This document shows, in pieces, positions 24,678 through 36,800 of a stretch of DNA of 64,000 nucleotides. Source of the stretch: Synchiropus splendidus (Eukaryota; Chordata; Actinopteri; Syngnathiformes; Callionymidae); contig NC_071347.1 in the NCBI RefSeq assembly GCF_027744825.2, positions 10,849,501 to 10,913,500 on the forward strand, written 5' to 3'. The first letter of the stretch is position 1, and each line of letters starts with the position of its first letter. The notes beneath the pieces are model-generated. The model ran no database searches. It was not told where the DNA came from and saw only the letters and a list, made by a program, of their open reading frames with translations. Both the position numbers and the translations under genes were made by a program.

Positions 24678-24927
24678 TCCTGGCTACGGACTGTGACTCG
24701 GGGTTAAACGCCGAGCTGACCTACTACACGCTCAGCCCGGACTTCAGCATCTCCCCGCATGGAACGGTCTTCCCGGCGGCTCGGCTGGACTACGAGAGGC
24801 CGAATCATCTCTATGAGTTTGTGGTGATGGCGGTGGACAGTGGAGAGGAGCCTCACTCTGGCACCGCGACAGTCCGTGTGAGGATGGCCAACGTCAACGA
24901 TGAGGCCCCTGAGTTCTCCCAGCCAGT
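24678..24927 (+). CDS. Neural-cadherin-like gene, exon 5 of window
   Basis: This 250-bp exon encodes most of one cadherin repeat. The DxD calcium loop is VLATDCDSGLNAELTYY and the core strand is FSISPHGTVFPAARLDYERP, a good LDYE motif. YEFVVMAVDSGEEPHSGTA is the A-x-D turn with a GxA strand. The linker VNDEAPEF keeps the central N-D but has Asn for the first Asp and Glu for the last Asn. The acceptor is CTCACAG and the donor GTAAGC. It enters in phase 1 and leaves in phase 2. Its two last bases complete Val with exon 6, giving EFSQPVYRTFVSED. The exon is more GC-rich than the surrounding intron. Confidence 0.95.
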
Positions 24928-25143
24928 GTAAGCTTCTTGCTACGCTTATTTCACTCAAGCCATTGTCTTGTCATTGTGTCAGAACATGGCATAGTTTTCT
25001 CTATTTTTATGTCATTCACTTTGCTTGAACCAATATCTGTCACATTAAAAGCAATTTATTTTCTTTTATTTTTTTTTTCAAAATCCAAACTATTAGGGAT
25101 TTGGGGAAGCTCCTGAGTGCCTTATTCTAAGTACAGTCTACAG

Positions 25144-25888
25144 CAGTATTTACCAACCTTTTTTACTGATAAACATTCTGAGGCACACCATCAAAGAAAC
25201 CTCGGGCCAAACCACAATTGTGCATCGGCAAAAATTTGAAAATCCCTTTCAATTTGTGAATAATTGTAGCTACTGCCACTCAGCTATTTTGGCATGCTGT
25301 TTACAGAAACAATACTTTGTTTGAAAATATCTCCAAAAAGGGGTGGGCAATATGGCAAAATATATCAGGATTTATTTATTCATTTTAAATGACAGTTTCG
25401 ATTTATCCCAGTCGCTTTTGAATCATTTTATTCTCCTATTGCTATTCTGGTTCTGCTTTTAGTTTGTAGCCAACTTTTAAAACTTAGTTTACGAGTGTCA
25501 ATAAAGTTTTGAAGTGAGGTTAGCCATTAGCTCTATTAGCCATTTCTCCAACAGTTTTTTGCGTTGCGGGTCCAACAGGGAACACTCCATCACACTCCAT
25601 CAAACACAAATCGGGTTTAAAAACGACTTGAAGGTGGGCACTTGAGCGGTTTCTGCACTTGTGTGTGCGCGGGCAGAGACGTACTGCAGCGACTGATGGA
25701 CAAATCTAGGCATCAGCATAGATCTATAGTGTCTAGAAAGAATATGACTGAATACATGTACTCTCCAGACATTGGTAGATCTGCAACACGTTTATGAGGT
25801 AATGTCATCATATCGCACACCTCACCTCTATCCCCGGACAAATTAGGTGGAACTGGATGATTTCCCGCGGCACCCCAATTGAACACTG
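25144..25888. mobile_element. Non-autonomous hAT element with 8-bp target-site duplication
   Basis: The left end is CAGTATTTACCAACCTTTTT and the right end is CCAATTGAACACTG, giving inverted termini CAGT(A/G)TT. The flanking octamers are GTCTACAG (25136-25143) and GTCTAGAG (25889-25896), 7 of 8 identical and matching the NTCTAGAN preference of vertebrate hAT/Charlie elements. Near the left end is 'TGAGGCACACCATCAAAG' and near the right end 'CGCGGCACCCC', familiar parts of this repeat type. Within it, at 25338, 'GGGGTGGGCAATATGG' may mark a second nested repeat. No transposase is present. Confidence 0.8.
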
Positions 25889-28800
25889 GTCTAGAGCATT
25901 CCGCAGGAGGCTAAAACATTCAGAATGTTGGAGATACAACTACTTAAATGCTAAAGTTTAAAGAGGCACGAGCACAACAAGAGATTGAGAGGATAGAATT
26001 AAAGGCTCCGATTCATCTAGCCGGTACATGGCTGTAGATTTGGCGCCAGATGTTCCACCAGCAGCTGCAAAATGGCAAAATGAAGGGTAGCCAATATGTT
26101 TAAGTATGTTTTATCATCCATGACATGAATATTCATGTGAGGATGAAAGTAGCTCTATGTGTTTTTACTGATGCAATGCCTCCATCTCACAACTGAAACA
26201 TTTATGCAACTACTGTACATGTACACACTGTTTACCTTCATTTGAAACACGCTAAAAACACACCATTTCCTTCTCAGGATTTTCCCTCTAATTTGTTAAA
26301 TCAGGTCAAATACATAAATTCGCTTTTACAAAACTAAACTGCGTATTAGAGCCTGAATTGAGACGCACTTGTTGGAAGTGCACATTTTTGTTTGAAATGA
26401 ATGAAGTGTGCTGTAAATAGATGAGACTCAACCACCGTCTTATTTCTCCTGATACTTATGTTGCTGGGTTTCACAGCACTGCAGCACTGTTGAAGCAGCA
26501 GGAGGAGAAGAAGGTTAGCCTGTGGTTTAAGAGACACCAGTGGATAAAGCGGTTTGTTTTTCTTTAATTCCCTGGTTATCAATAACCCAGGATTGCAAAG
26601 CAGGTAAACCAATCCACGGTGTGTTGCTGTTCAGCGGCGACACACACAAGAGCCCCTGAAATCACCTTCCTCTTGCTCTTGCCACAGCAAGTCAGCCTCC
26701 TTCACCTCAAATCAAATATTTAATGCCAATTGTTACCTCTTGATTCCACCTTCCTCGTGGACGCCGCAGAGGTTAGACTGTCTAAAGAGGCTGGGCAGAG
26801 GCGGCCTGCCGTTTGGCTTGCCGTTTAAATGTGACTGAAGCCGTTCAGGTTTCACATGTTTGTGTAGTTTCTTCTGCAGCCAAAACTAGAGCACATTCAT
26901 TAGACTTAGTTCATTCAAGTGATTGATGATGGTTGGCTCAAATGCAGACTGGCAACTGGTCCACCTGGAAGTAATGTTTCTTAGGGATAAATAGAGATTA
27001 AGTATACTGATCTGCTCTGGAGTCATGGAGGTGTTAATTCTCTGAGCTTTGTAACGTAACATCACCGTGAACTCATTGTAGTGTCTATAGTCAGGGTTAT
27101 TTCTTTCCAACGTCACACTAGATCTGCTCTTACTGACTTCTTGGTGTTTTCTTTATTTTCTTTATTCTTTATTTTTTTATATTGTTTATTTTTTTTTTTC
27201 TTCACATGTTGCACTTGTAGGTTCGTATGCTAGAACATTGAAGTGCGACATGCAAAACAATAAGAAATCAGGATAGGGCTGACAGTTTTCCTTGCCATTG
27301 AACCTTTGGATGTGGCAGCTGGGTGCTATACTCTATATTTCAACAGGCAACGGTCAGGTTCTTTTCGCCTTGTCAGCATCAGACGGGGAGATTAAACACC
27401 CACTCTGCTCACTTGACACTGGTCCCTGCTGTGTTTGGACAGAGAGTGTGCTAACATGGCGCGCTCTGAACCAGAGCGCCTCTTTTTACTGGGAGGCAGT
27501 TGCCCGGTGATTAAAAACCACAGCATTCGATTATTTGCCCATCAGCCCAGGCATTCATCGTGAACAGAGCAGTTGTTGGTATTATGGCTGCAGAGATGCC
27601 AATGTTCTCCTCCTCCTTCCTGTTCCGTAAATTCCTCACTCAATTTTGAGTAACATTTTTCTAAGGCTGAATGGCTGATGCCTTTTAAGAGGGATGTGAG
27701 GTTTCACTCCTTTACAAAAGGACCTGTATGTGACAAACTATAACACGTAAGACTAAGGAAAGAACATAGTTATTTAAGCCTTTGTGCTTAAAAAACCCCA
27801 AATGCAATTAATATGACAAAAATGTTCATCTTCTAGCTACGTTCCATCGTCTAGCTGAGGGACATGTCTGCTTTATCAAGAAAACATGTTTCATCACATT
27901 ATAGGCCATGGAGAGTCTCAGTTTTTAGTTTCAATATCTGCAAAAAAATGTCAGTAATGTAAAGTAAAAGCAGGCAGGACACAGGGATTTCTATTTGAAG
28001 TAAATGAATCCGCTGAAGCCCATGATACGACGCGTTGTTTCTTTATTATAAACTGACATTTCACAAGAACGATGTAGCATTCTGTATGTGTATAAAGCTC
28101 TGGGCAAATATGGAGCCATTGACTGGCTGTAATGAAATTGGTCTGAGCTGAAGCTTTGCAGTGTAGATCTTGAGTCGTCATCCACACTCCAAAGTTTCCT
28201 GTCAGAATGGTCCTCTGTAAGGACGACATAGAGTGTTCACAGAAGGGCTGTGGGGAACCGCTGAATTGTGGTGGCTAGCAGAACTAGATGAGAAGGAGGG
28301 GCCAGGCCCATGGCAGGTCAGCGCCTCAAACAGGGGGCGGACATAACTGTTCTTACTTGTACTTAAAGCAGCATTTTGGGTAGGTGAATTTACTGCAGCA
28401 TGAACAAAGGGTGACCAAGCGTGATGGTCTGATGCTATGAGTGCAGTGACGGAATGTGGCCTGGAGCAGTTCTGCTTCTTCGCTTCACTGTCCAGCACCC
28501 AGTTTTTTTTCAGGAGACCCCGACGATGCTTGTTCCATCCCTGTGGAGGGACTGGATCGATGCCTTCTCAGAAGAAGTCACCTGGCTTTCGATGAAGTTC
28601 AAGACTAAGCCAGCAAAGATGTCTTGTCAAAAGAGATTGTTGGAAGGAGGAAAGTTTGTACTGAAGAGTTTGAGGTCGACAGCTAGCGGTGCAACACCCC
28701 CGTGGTGTAATATATCTGACATTGGGAAAGTTGAATTTTGCTGACAAAAAGCGGGCAGCCATTGCATATTTGTGTATTAGGTTTTCAATTGAATCACATG

Positions 28801-28980
28801 CGCCGCCTTCTGTGGCAGGTTGGGCTCAGGGAAGGCACTTGATATTGCTCCATCAGTCTACGTGTAACTTTGTGTCACTTGCTATTGAAAGCCTGTCAAT
28901 CGCGCTTGTGCCCTAAGAAGGAACGCCACGCCCCCCAAATCCTCACAATCCTCCGAGTGCTCCTCCCCCTTGCATGTGAT

Positions 28981-29005
28981 ATACCATGGAATCGCTCCAT
29001 GGTAT
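28981..29005. repeat. Perfect short palindrome
   Basis: ATACCATGGA and TCCATGGTAT are perfect reverse complements around the spacer ATCGC. It lies just left of a dispersed repeat copy at 29041-29120 and may belong to that element. No regulatory function is implied. Confidence 0.85.
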
Positions 29006-29040
29006 GGGATTCCATTGACAAACCGATCCGTATGCGTCAC

Positions 29041-29120
29041 CATGTAACGGTGAAGGCTGCCTTTGGCATAGTATAGGACGCAAAACTTCAGTTCCCTAAC
29101 GTCCATATACTGTGGAATAG
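29041..29120 (-). repeat. Dispersed repeat family C, copy 1
   Basis: Read on the minus strand, this shares the order 'TTTTGCGTCCTATACTATG... AAAGGCAGCCTTCACCGTTACATG' with 52933-53010 and, on the minus strand, 53200-53286. It is a small repeat family without coding content; its class is unknown. Confidence 0.6.
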
Positions 29121-31022
29121 GAGTGAGGGAGGGTTGGCCAGTGAACACGAACGATGAGGTGGAAACAATGATGGTTGAATACGCAAAGTCTCATCTCGCA
29201 GATCTCGGTGGCCAAGTTTCAGTTTGGACGAGAGCTTGGTAGATCCCAACTTTGGTTGGAGTTAGTATCCATCAGTCGAAAAGGGTGGAAGACATGAGTG
29301 ATACTGTGGTTCTCAGAAGAATGGGTCATACATCTGAACAGAAGACATGACTTTTTATTCTCAGGCTTCATGTGGAGGCCATCTAGGTTGTCTTCTGAAG
29401 ATGGTCAGCATCTAAGACTCATTATGATTTCCATGCATTTTGAGCCACCAGCAACAGATAAGCATCTGGCTTAAAAGGAAACATTCGTGAACAGTAGTGA
29501 GCACCTATCATGTGCCCTTCTTCTCCTTTTTTGGCAGCCCTGAAACTCAAGGCTGGTGGATTTCCAAAGAAAGGAGTGTTTACGTGGTAGATCAGAAGAG
29601 TAAACATGCTCCTGCTGTATATAATCCACCAGCTGTGCATTCTCAGCACAAACAATCTTTAAACTAAGACGCATTGCAGAATTTGGGTCATTTCACTCCC
29701 CGCACTGCTTCCTGTCAAGTTTCTCTTCGCTACATTTATCTCTGGGAAACTTGCCACGATGCGTAGTCAAGTTTCATCACGCCAGCAAAACAGTAACCTA
29801 AGCGATATGGACCTTTGGTGATGGGACACAGGTTGAGGTTCTGTAGACCTTTTCAATGGCTTCATGACCAAATGTACCAGTTCTACCACAGATGAATTCC
29901 CACTCTTGACAAGTCACAAATGCAAATCCTATAATGTGACCCTTCGTTTTTGTTATCATGTGTTTTACTGGAGGCAATTAGACTTTGTTTGGGAGTGGTG
30001 CATTGTAAATAACCTTTACTAACTTAATTTCCCCACAGATAGGCCACAGCTGCGATTTAAATCCACCGCTTCATTGTGCCTGCTTTACACAGAGACTCAT
30101 AAAAGCATGTTTTTATGGCTGTTTGGTCATTATGTCGACATGCAGACACTTCACAAAACAAACCTCCTCGGCTTTCACTGTTTCAGGTTGAGGCGGTTAT
30201 TGAGGAGATTTGATACTATCAGTGCTGCTCCAGAGACAGTGATTTGGTTGGAAGGCTGACATCAGACTGAGCCAGGATGAGAGGAACATTACGACACATC
30301 CTGTTTTTCTTCTTCTTACTACTCTGGTTTAATATGAGTTTATGAAGCCGTGTGTCACATTTCATTCAGATGGAGTCCTTTATTTGCAATGCTGCCGGCA
30401 AAATTGTGCTTCTATTACTGTGGAGAAAACAAATGCTCATCGTAAGTTGATTTCTTTGCGTCAACAGTCTGTTGCTTCTTATGTTTTCCTTGCTACTGCA
30501 GACTAATTGCTCTGTAGCTTCTTAGCTCAGCACATACTATTATCGGCAGGCAGATCTGCTCCCAACAGTGTTGCCTTGACATGATAATTAAATAGAACTA
30601 GCAAGTCCCAGCAAGTGAATTACGATGACTTGACACATCCATTCATGGAATATGTATAAGATATCCTTGAAGTGTCCATGATTAAAATTAAATTTATGTT
30701 TTTGTCACCTTCTCGAGACGGTGGCGCTCAATAGTTACATATAAATTACCAAGACTGACGTCCATCTAGGAATTCGATGCACATTATTTTCATCTCCAAA
30801 AGGCTTTGATGAAAATTGAAAGCAGTAAATATCCATCAATCAAACGAAAATAACTGTTTTTGATAAACTCCACATTTATTAATACTCAACATTGACTTCA
30901 AATTACATCGCCTGTACTGTATATGGTTCTCTCAGTACCAAAGTAACTTTATCGTCCCTCAGACTGAGTAACTGTCGTACGCTATGCCGGGCTGATACGT
31001 GCTGCGGTGCCAGATATTGGAT

Positions 31023-31352
31023 TAAAAAAAAAAAAAAAGCTGGCATTTGCTGGCAGTGGTCGTAAGTACAGGTGGACGTAAGTCGAGCAGGTCGTATGTT
31101 GGAGCGCCACCTTCGGAGCCCTTATTAGAATACTGTTTCATGACACCTCACCAGCCCATCATTTCTAATGACTGTGTAGCTTCCTCTCAACTCAGAGAAA
31201 TCTGGCCACCAACACTGGTGGTCATCTGTCTGCAAACTTACACGTGATATAAACTATAATACAGTCGGTTCTACTTTTTTTTTTTTTTTTTTCATACGCT
31301 CACATCTGCTGGCCGTGGTCGTATGTACGTAAGTCGAACAGGTCGTAAGTCA
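31023..31352. repeat. Pair of diverged direct repeats with GTCGTAAGTCGA motifs
   Basis: A first unit at about 31038-31101 follows a run of 15 A. A second unit at about 31296-31352 follows a T run. Both read 'TGCTGGC(A/C)GTGGTCGTA...ACGTAAGTCGA(G/A)CAGGTCGTA'. GTAAGTCGA-type words are common at the ends of Tigger-like DNA transposons in vertebrates. The spacing of about 260 bp suggests an internal duplication or two insertions. The class remains unproven. Confidence 0.5.
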
Positions 31353-31739
31353 AATGTTACTTGTAGTTCTTGAGTTGTGTACAGATCATGGAAAGTGATT
31401 TTTATTCAGCTTTCAAGTGATGAGTTGATGAGGTTTTATGAAACAGTGTCCTTTTCTTAGGGCTTTGTTGGTGGCACCTTTGGCATAAAAAAATAAATAT
31501 GTGAAGTTGAAATAGCTGCTCAGCGCCATCTAGTGACTTTTGAAAATCAGGGCAGTGTTTCGTGATGCCTTATGAACCCATCACTACAAAGCACCCAATG
31601 AAGTATTGTCTGTTTTAACATCTGTAATATGGTATATGTCATCATTCGTACACCCAAAAAGTAGAGTAGAGTAGAGGTAGAGGAGAAGCTGGGGAAATTA
31701 ATGATGTGGGAGTAAGACCAAATACATTTGTGTGAACGC

Positions 31740-32195
31740 GAGAGCAGGAGGAGAATTGGTGGACAGTTGGGGTCAGTAGTGGATCAAGATCAAGGCAGGT
31801 AAAGAGGAGAGTGCAGGCAGGGTGGAGTGGTGGTGATAGAAGAGTGGCAGCGAGGATGAAAGGGAACCTTTATATGGCAGAAGTGAGACCATGGTGCTAG
31901 GTGTGGAGACAAACTGAGACAAAGCAGAGTGCAGGTTCTCATTTGGATCGGCGAGGACAGACAAGATCAGAAATGAGTGAATCGGTGGGAGAGCCCACAT
32001 GGAGGAGGGTTAAGGAGGGCAGGTCAGGTGGTGAGACAGTGGACATGCTGGGTGTTAGAAGTGCAGGTAAAAGAAGAAGACGACCAATGAGGTCTGTTGG
32101 TGCGGTAACACAGGGCGGGTGTGGGTGGAGAATGATCAAAATTGGTTAAGGTGTGGGAGACCGACATGCTGTGGCAACCCCTGATGGTGAGTTCC
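31740..32195 (+). mobile_element. LINE 3'-end relic, plus strand
   Basis: DNA words in order match the 3' part of the fish LINE family. They are GGTAAAGAGGAGAGTGCAGG with CAGGGTGGAGTGG, GAAAGGGAACCTTTATATGG with AGTGAGACCATGGT, GGACAGACAAGATCAGAAATG (corresponding to the DKIRNE motif), GGTAAAAGAAGAAGACGACC (GKRRRGRP) and, at the end, GCTGTGGCAACCCCTGATGG (CGDP-type end). Frames are broken throughout, so it is not functional. Confidence 0.75.
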
Positions 32196-33728
32196 TAAAG
32201 ACAAAAAAAACTTCCATTCATCCAATTTGTGATTGGAAAAATACTTTTTTTTTTCACTTTAAAGTATAGTAATAATTCTGTCCCGACCTTGACTGGGACC
32301 GTGGTTTGAACGTCGTCCCATGGAAGGACTGGTTTGACACCCCTGCAGCAAATGACATCCCAAACTGTGTTTAACTCTTAGAAAGGCCCATTTTTCCACT
32401 TTCGTTTCATCCCTGCTTGTGACTGACAGGTCGCTTCAATGCGGTGTATAGTTGTGTGAAGCGGTCTGGGCTGTGGTGACATGGATTTTATTTCACTTTC
32501 AAGAGCAAGCGGCACTTCATGTCACTCATGGTTCAATGACCTTCAAGTGAGGCTGTTGCACATCTCTCTTACCTGCGTCTGTTGCTTTGTCAGGCGTCAG
32601 TCTCGGCTCCTGTCTGGCAGGAGCGGACCGAACAACATGAGCCTGATGAGAAGTCGATTCGCAGAGTGCATATACCCGCTCCACGACCAGTGGGCAGAAA
32701 AACATATGCAGGCATTTTGCCATGGGAGTCTTTTTGATGATTCATCACGCTGAGGTGTTGATATAGCTGCGAGTGAAAAGCACTAAATCAAGTGCAGAGA
32801 AGTAGAGAAGCACTTATTTCTGGTCAAATCTGTGAACAAGATGGATGTGTGTTTCCCTCTGTGTTTGCATCCATCAGCTGGTCGTGATTCCAAAATGCTC
32901 CAGTGAGAACATACAAGCGGTCACTGGCTGGATAGAGACGAGCGGAGGAGATGCTTGGGTCTATATGCCCCGCCCCGCGGAGGTGGCCTGTGGCCCGGGT
33001 GACATATTACAGGTCACTCATGTTCCAGTGAAGACTGCACTCACTGGCGGAGATGAATCACCCATCAGCGCTCCTCTGTAAACCATCAATCACCTCTGAC
33101 TTCTCATCCCAGACACCAGCGCCACATCTTTATACAGACAAGGAAAGAGAAAGCAGTACCAAATCTCACCGGGGGGGAAAGTTCCGCTGACGAATCAGAT
33201 CAGAAGATCCCCCTCTCTCACACTCCCTCCTCACCCGTCCTACCTTATCCATTCACTTTACCTGCCCTGTCAATGACAACCTTCCTTTTTGTCACCTGCT
33301 TCGTCACACTTTTCTTCTATTTCTCTTCATCCCAGTGTCCTCCAAATCCCGCTCATCCCCACCCTGGTGTAGCACAGTGGTATATCAGTCCTTGGTGTCA
33401 AACAGGGCAGCAGGAAGCCCAGCTCGCCGCACAGCAGGCAAATCACTGCTGACATTTTAAAAGGTACTGGATCAAAAGGTCCGCAGAGGGCTGGCTGCGT
33501 GGAAGCATCGTTTGTTCAATGACTTCAGCAGTCTCCGAGTAGACATTATCATTTGTCTCCAGTCTGGTCGGCGAAGACGACAGGTTAAATCATTCTGACA
33601 AGGAAGAGCCTCTCCTGTAACGTTGATCAGCCGGCCGCTAGTTCTGACTCAGTAATTGCTCCTCATCTTTCTTTCCCTGTGTCTGTGTTTTAAAGAAAGT
33701 TCCTCTCTCTCCTTCAACCTCCTCGCAG

Positions 33729-33871
33729 GTATCGAACATTTGTGTCGGAGGACGCAGGACCCAACACCCTGGTCGCCACAGTGTTGGCCAAAGATCCGGA
33801 CGGAGACGGGATCGTGTACTCCATCACTGCAGGCAATGAGGATGGAAACTTTGTCATTGACAGCCAGAAAG
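33729..33871 (+). CDS. Neural-cadherin-like gene, exon 6 of window
   Basis: This 143-bp exon carries the first half of a cadherin repeat. It reads YRTFVSEDAGPNTLVATVLA, a SED variant of PEN, followed by the calcium loop KDPDGDGIVYSI and the core GNEDGNFVIDSQKG. The loop is shorter than usual (DPDGDG rather than DxDxGxNGxV). The acceptor is CTCCTCGCAG after a long pyrimidine tract and the donor is GTGAGA. Phases 2 in and 1 out join exons 5 and 7 exactly. The exon lies alone between introns of 8.8 and 5.0 kb. Confidence 0.93.
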
Positions 33872-36800
33872 GTGAGACTTTCCGCCGAATCCAGTTCAAG
33901 ACTTCAACTGCACGTGATTTCATAGTCTGTTCTAATAGTCGAGGAATTATTAGTGTTGCTCACCTTCACAGTCCATATTAAGTCATGGGGCACTTGGGTC
34001 TTGCTCAGAAAGTGGAAGTCAGTGCCCATTAGTCTGATACACTGGACCACTAACAACTACACAGATATTACATTTTATTATCGGTGGTTACATATTACAT
34101 CCATCACAAAGGTTGTGTTTTGGTTTGCTTTTATCCGTCTGTCTGTCTGTCCTTTTTTAAAATCATCATTTGATTTTATAGCATACGATACCAAAATAAA
34201 TAAATATGTATAAAAGTATACTTTTTAAAACACAGCATACCATCAAGTCCCTAAAATAAGCTGAAACTACAGTACCATGTGACTGTGGTGCCAAAACGTC
34301 TACATTGTTGAAGATGGCTTGGAAAGACTTGGAAGAGATTTGACAGTAGCAGTGCCAACAGCGCTTAAGGCTCTTTCACCCTGGTGTGCAGGGGATCAAA
34401 TCCTGGTCCCGGAACTTTTCTTTTGCCTTGAGCCAACATGATTCGTGATCTTGAGTCATAGAAGTTGCTTCAGAAGTCTGATCGCATGCCATGTTGTTAT
34501 AAAGTCGTGAAGCTCAGTGGAAATATTTTCATCATTTCTTTTGCCCTCAATATTCACCAAAGTTTACTAAGAGTCCCTTATACACACGGCAAATGCACCA
34601 CCCAGACCACAATGGTGCTCGTACTGCGCTCTATATTTCAGTCACCTGCAAAGTCTTGGAGAGACAACAAGTCCACGCAGGAAAAAACGTATCATGAAAA
34701 ACAATGAATCCTGAATTCTCTATTTTGAAGCAGTGATGAAATATGCAAGCTCAGCATCTTGTTTCATTGATGTGATGTCTCATTCTAAGTCACCGTGCAT
34801 TTTTAATGCATTGCATTGCGCTGAATAAAGACAGATTTTACTTGTTAAGGTATTCTCAGGTTTGCTCGTTCAGACGTGGTGAAAGCAGCTAATCCTTGCT
34901 GCTATCAAAGATTGAAAGGTCCCACACTCCCTCTGGAGCACTGTAGTAAGTTTGTTATTACTACCGTCTGCTGTGCTTTACTCTCTCCCCGCCCTGAGTC
35001 CACAGCCTCTGTTGGAAAGTGTCGGCACACATATGCATTGAAGGTGTAAAGTCAGTGGCTAACTGCCTGAACTACTTCATCATGTGACGTAGAAAAAAAA
35101 TGACCAAAATATAATGACTCATCTGAAGCTTCAGTCATGCATGGCTATGTCATCTTTTTAATGCCTATGCATTTTAAAGTTTTTAAATTCTTTTATTTAT
35201 TGTGCACTGATGAAGCCACCGGCACCTTCACTGAAAGCTAATACCATGTGTCAACTGAATTAGAATGCAGTTCTCATGTTGAGCAGAGACAGCTGAGGAT
35301 GTTGCATGTCTGTGATAAACGAAGTGAGCAAAGTCAACTTCAACCCAGCAAAACGTGTCGACAAGTTCCTTCCGTTTGAGGGAGGCTGAGAGGGCTGATG
35401 CCCAAAAGTGCAGGAGAGAGAAGTCGAGACGTGTTACGCTCACCTTCTTATTCCGTTTTAATAGATTTTTCTATGTGACGTTTGAAGCAAGGATACAATT
35501 GATGCTGCAAATTCACACCTCCTGTTGTTTTCATTCCTTTCGAACACATAAATACCTGACGGATTATGAGTGAGGGTCTGTTCAGTGTGGTGGTTTTATG
35601 CTGCCCTTGTTATTATATGGCTTAACCCCGATCTCCTCTCGTAGTCTGAACTTTATGAGCAACTTCGATCAGTCTGTTTCTGCCCTATGATGTATATAAA
35701 TTAAGACACTTAACTTTAAATATGTTTTGCAATCCTTTTTGGTACTTAAGTTTATTTGCCACAAAATGGAACAACATTTTAAATTCCCATCATGATCTAA
35801 CTTTTATTTTCTCTTCCACTTTGGTCTCGTGTTTCAAATTCACTTCAAGACGGATTTCTTCTGAATATACTGAGGCTCTCCCTCTTTATCTTTTCCCCCA
35901 GTTTATGTTGCTGATTTAAAAAAAGGAAAAAAACGCGTTTCCAACTAGGGGATTTAAATCTAATATACTGTATGATAAATTAAAAGATAAATGCTAATAA
36001 AACTTTGTAAAAGCTGCATTCTGATCGGATAAAAAGCTCCTATTAAGGTAATATATTTATTCAGTTTCAAGTGCATTTATGGGACCATGTGCTTCGATGA
36101 GAGAGAGCAGGAGGAGATGAGAAAGTTTATATTAAAACCATAAGTTCAGTTTTACTGCTGCTCTTTCTGTTATTGCACCAGTAGGAATAAATGGCGACTC
36201 CATTGTGATAACTTCCCGCCTGCTTTTCTTCACGCAGGTAAATGGTTCCTGTAGTTTCCAGCAACTGTTTTTATCTTTTATTTACTCTCTGATCCAAAAC
36301 CGGTGGCAACCGCTGTGACATTTGTCAGCCGACCCTTTCAAGTCAATTTCACAACAACTGCTCTATCACAGATCACTATCTTCAGGCTGTGCTCCGCCAG
36401 CACTTCCTTTATTTTTGTGTCATGCTTTCACATTCCAGCATTTTCCCTGTCCTCGGAGCAGTGCTCCGGCTGGTATCTGCCGGGCGCGATGGAAGTGCTA
36501 TATCTTTATTTGTGTACATGAAGAGTGCTGGCTCATTGAATTGTGCGTGTTGCATTTGTAAACAAGGGTGACATTTAAGCTGCGAGCGTCGCCGCATGCT
36601 TCCCACAGTTCACTTCTTTTCACGTTTTGCTGCAGTGCTATAGACGCCAGGCATTATCATTACACAGCGTGCACTTCTTTCCCGTTGGCCTTCCGAATTG
36701 TAAGTAAATCAACGGAAAGTCAGACGCGTATCTCGAAGTGCCTCAGCATGTTCAGTTGCTTTTAATCAAGAGCATTGAACCAGATGAATTGCAGTTGAAC

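Larger units (their letters stand above)
24928..33728 (+). other. Intron between exons 5 and 6 (8.8 kb)
   Basis: Includes a hAT-type element (25144-25888), a palindrome (28981-29005), one copy of a dispersed repeat (29041-29120), a pair of direct repeats (31040-31352) and the 3' end of a LINE (31740-32195). Open frames at 27292-27510, 28454-28744 and elsewhere show no family resemblance. No alternative cadherin exon was found. Confidence 0.75.
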
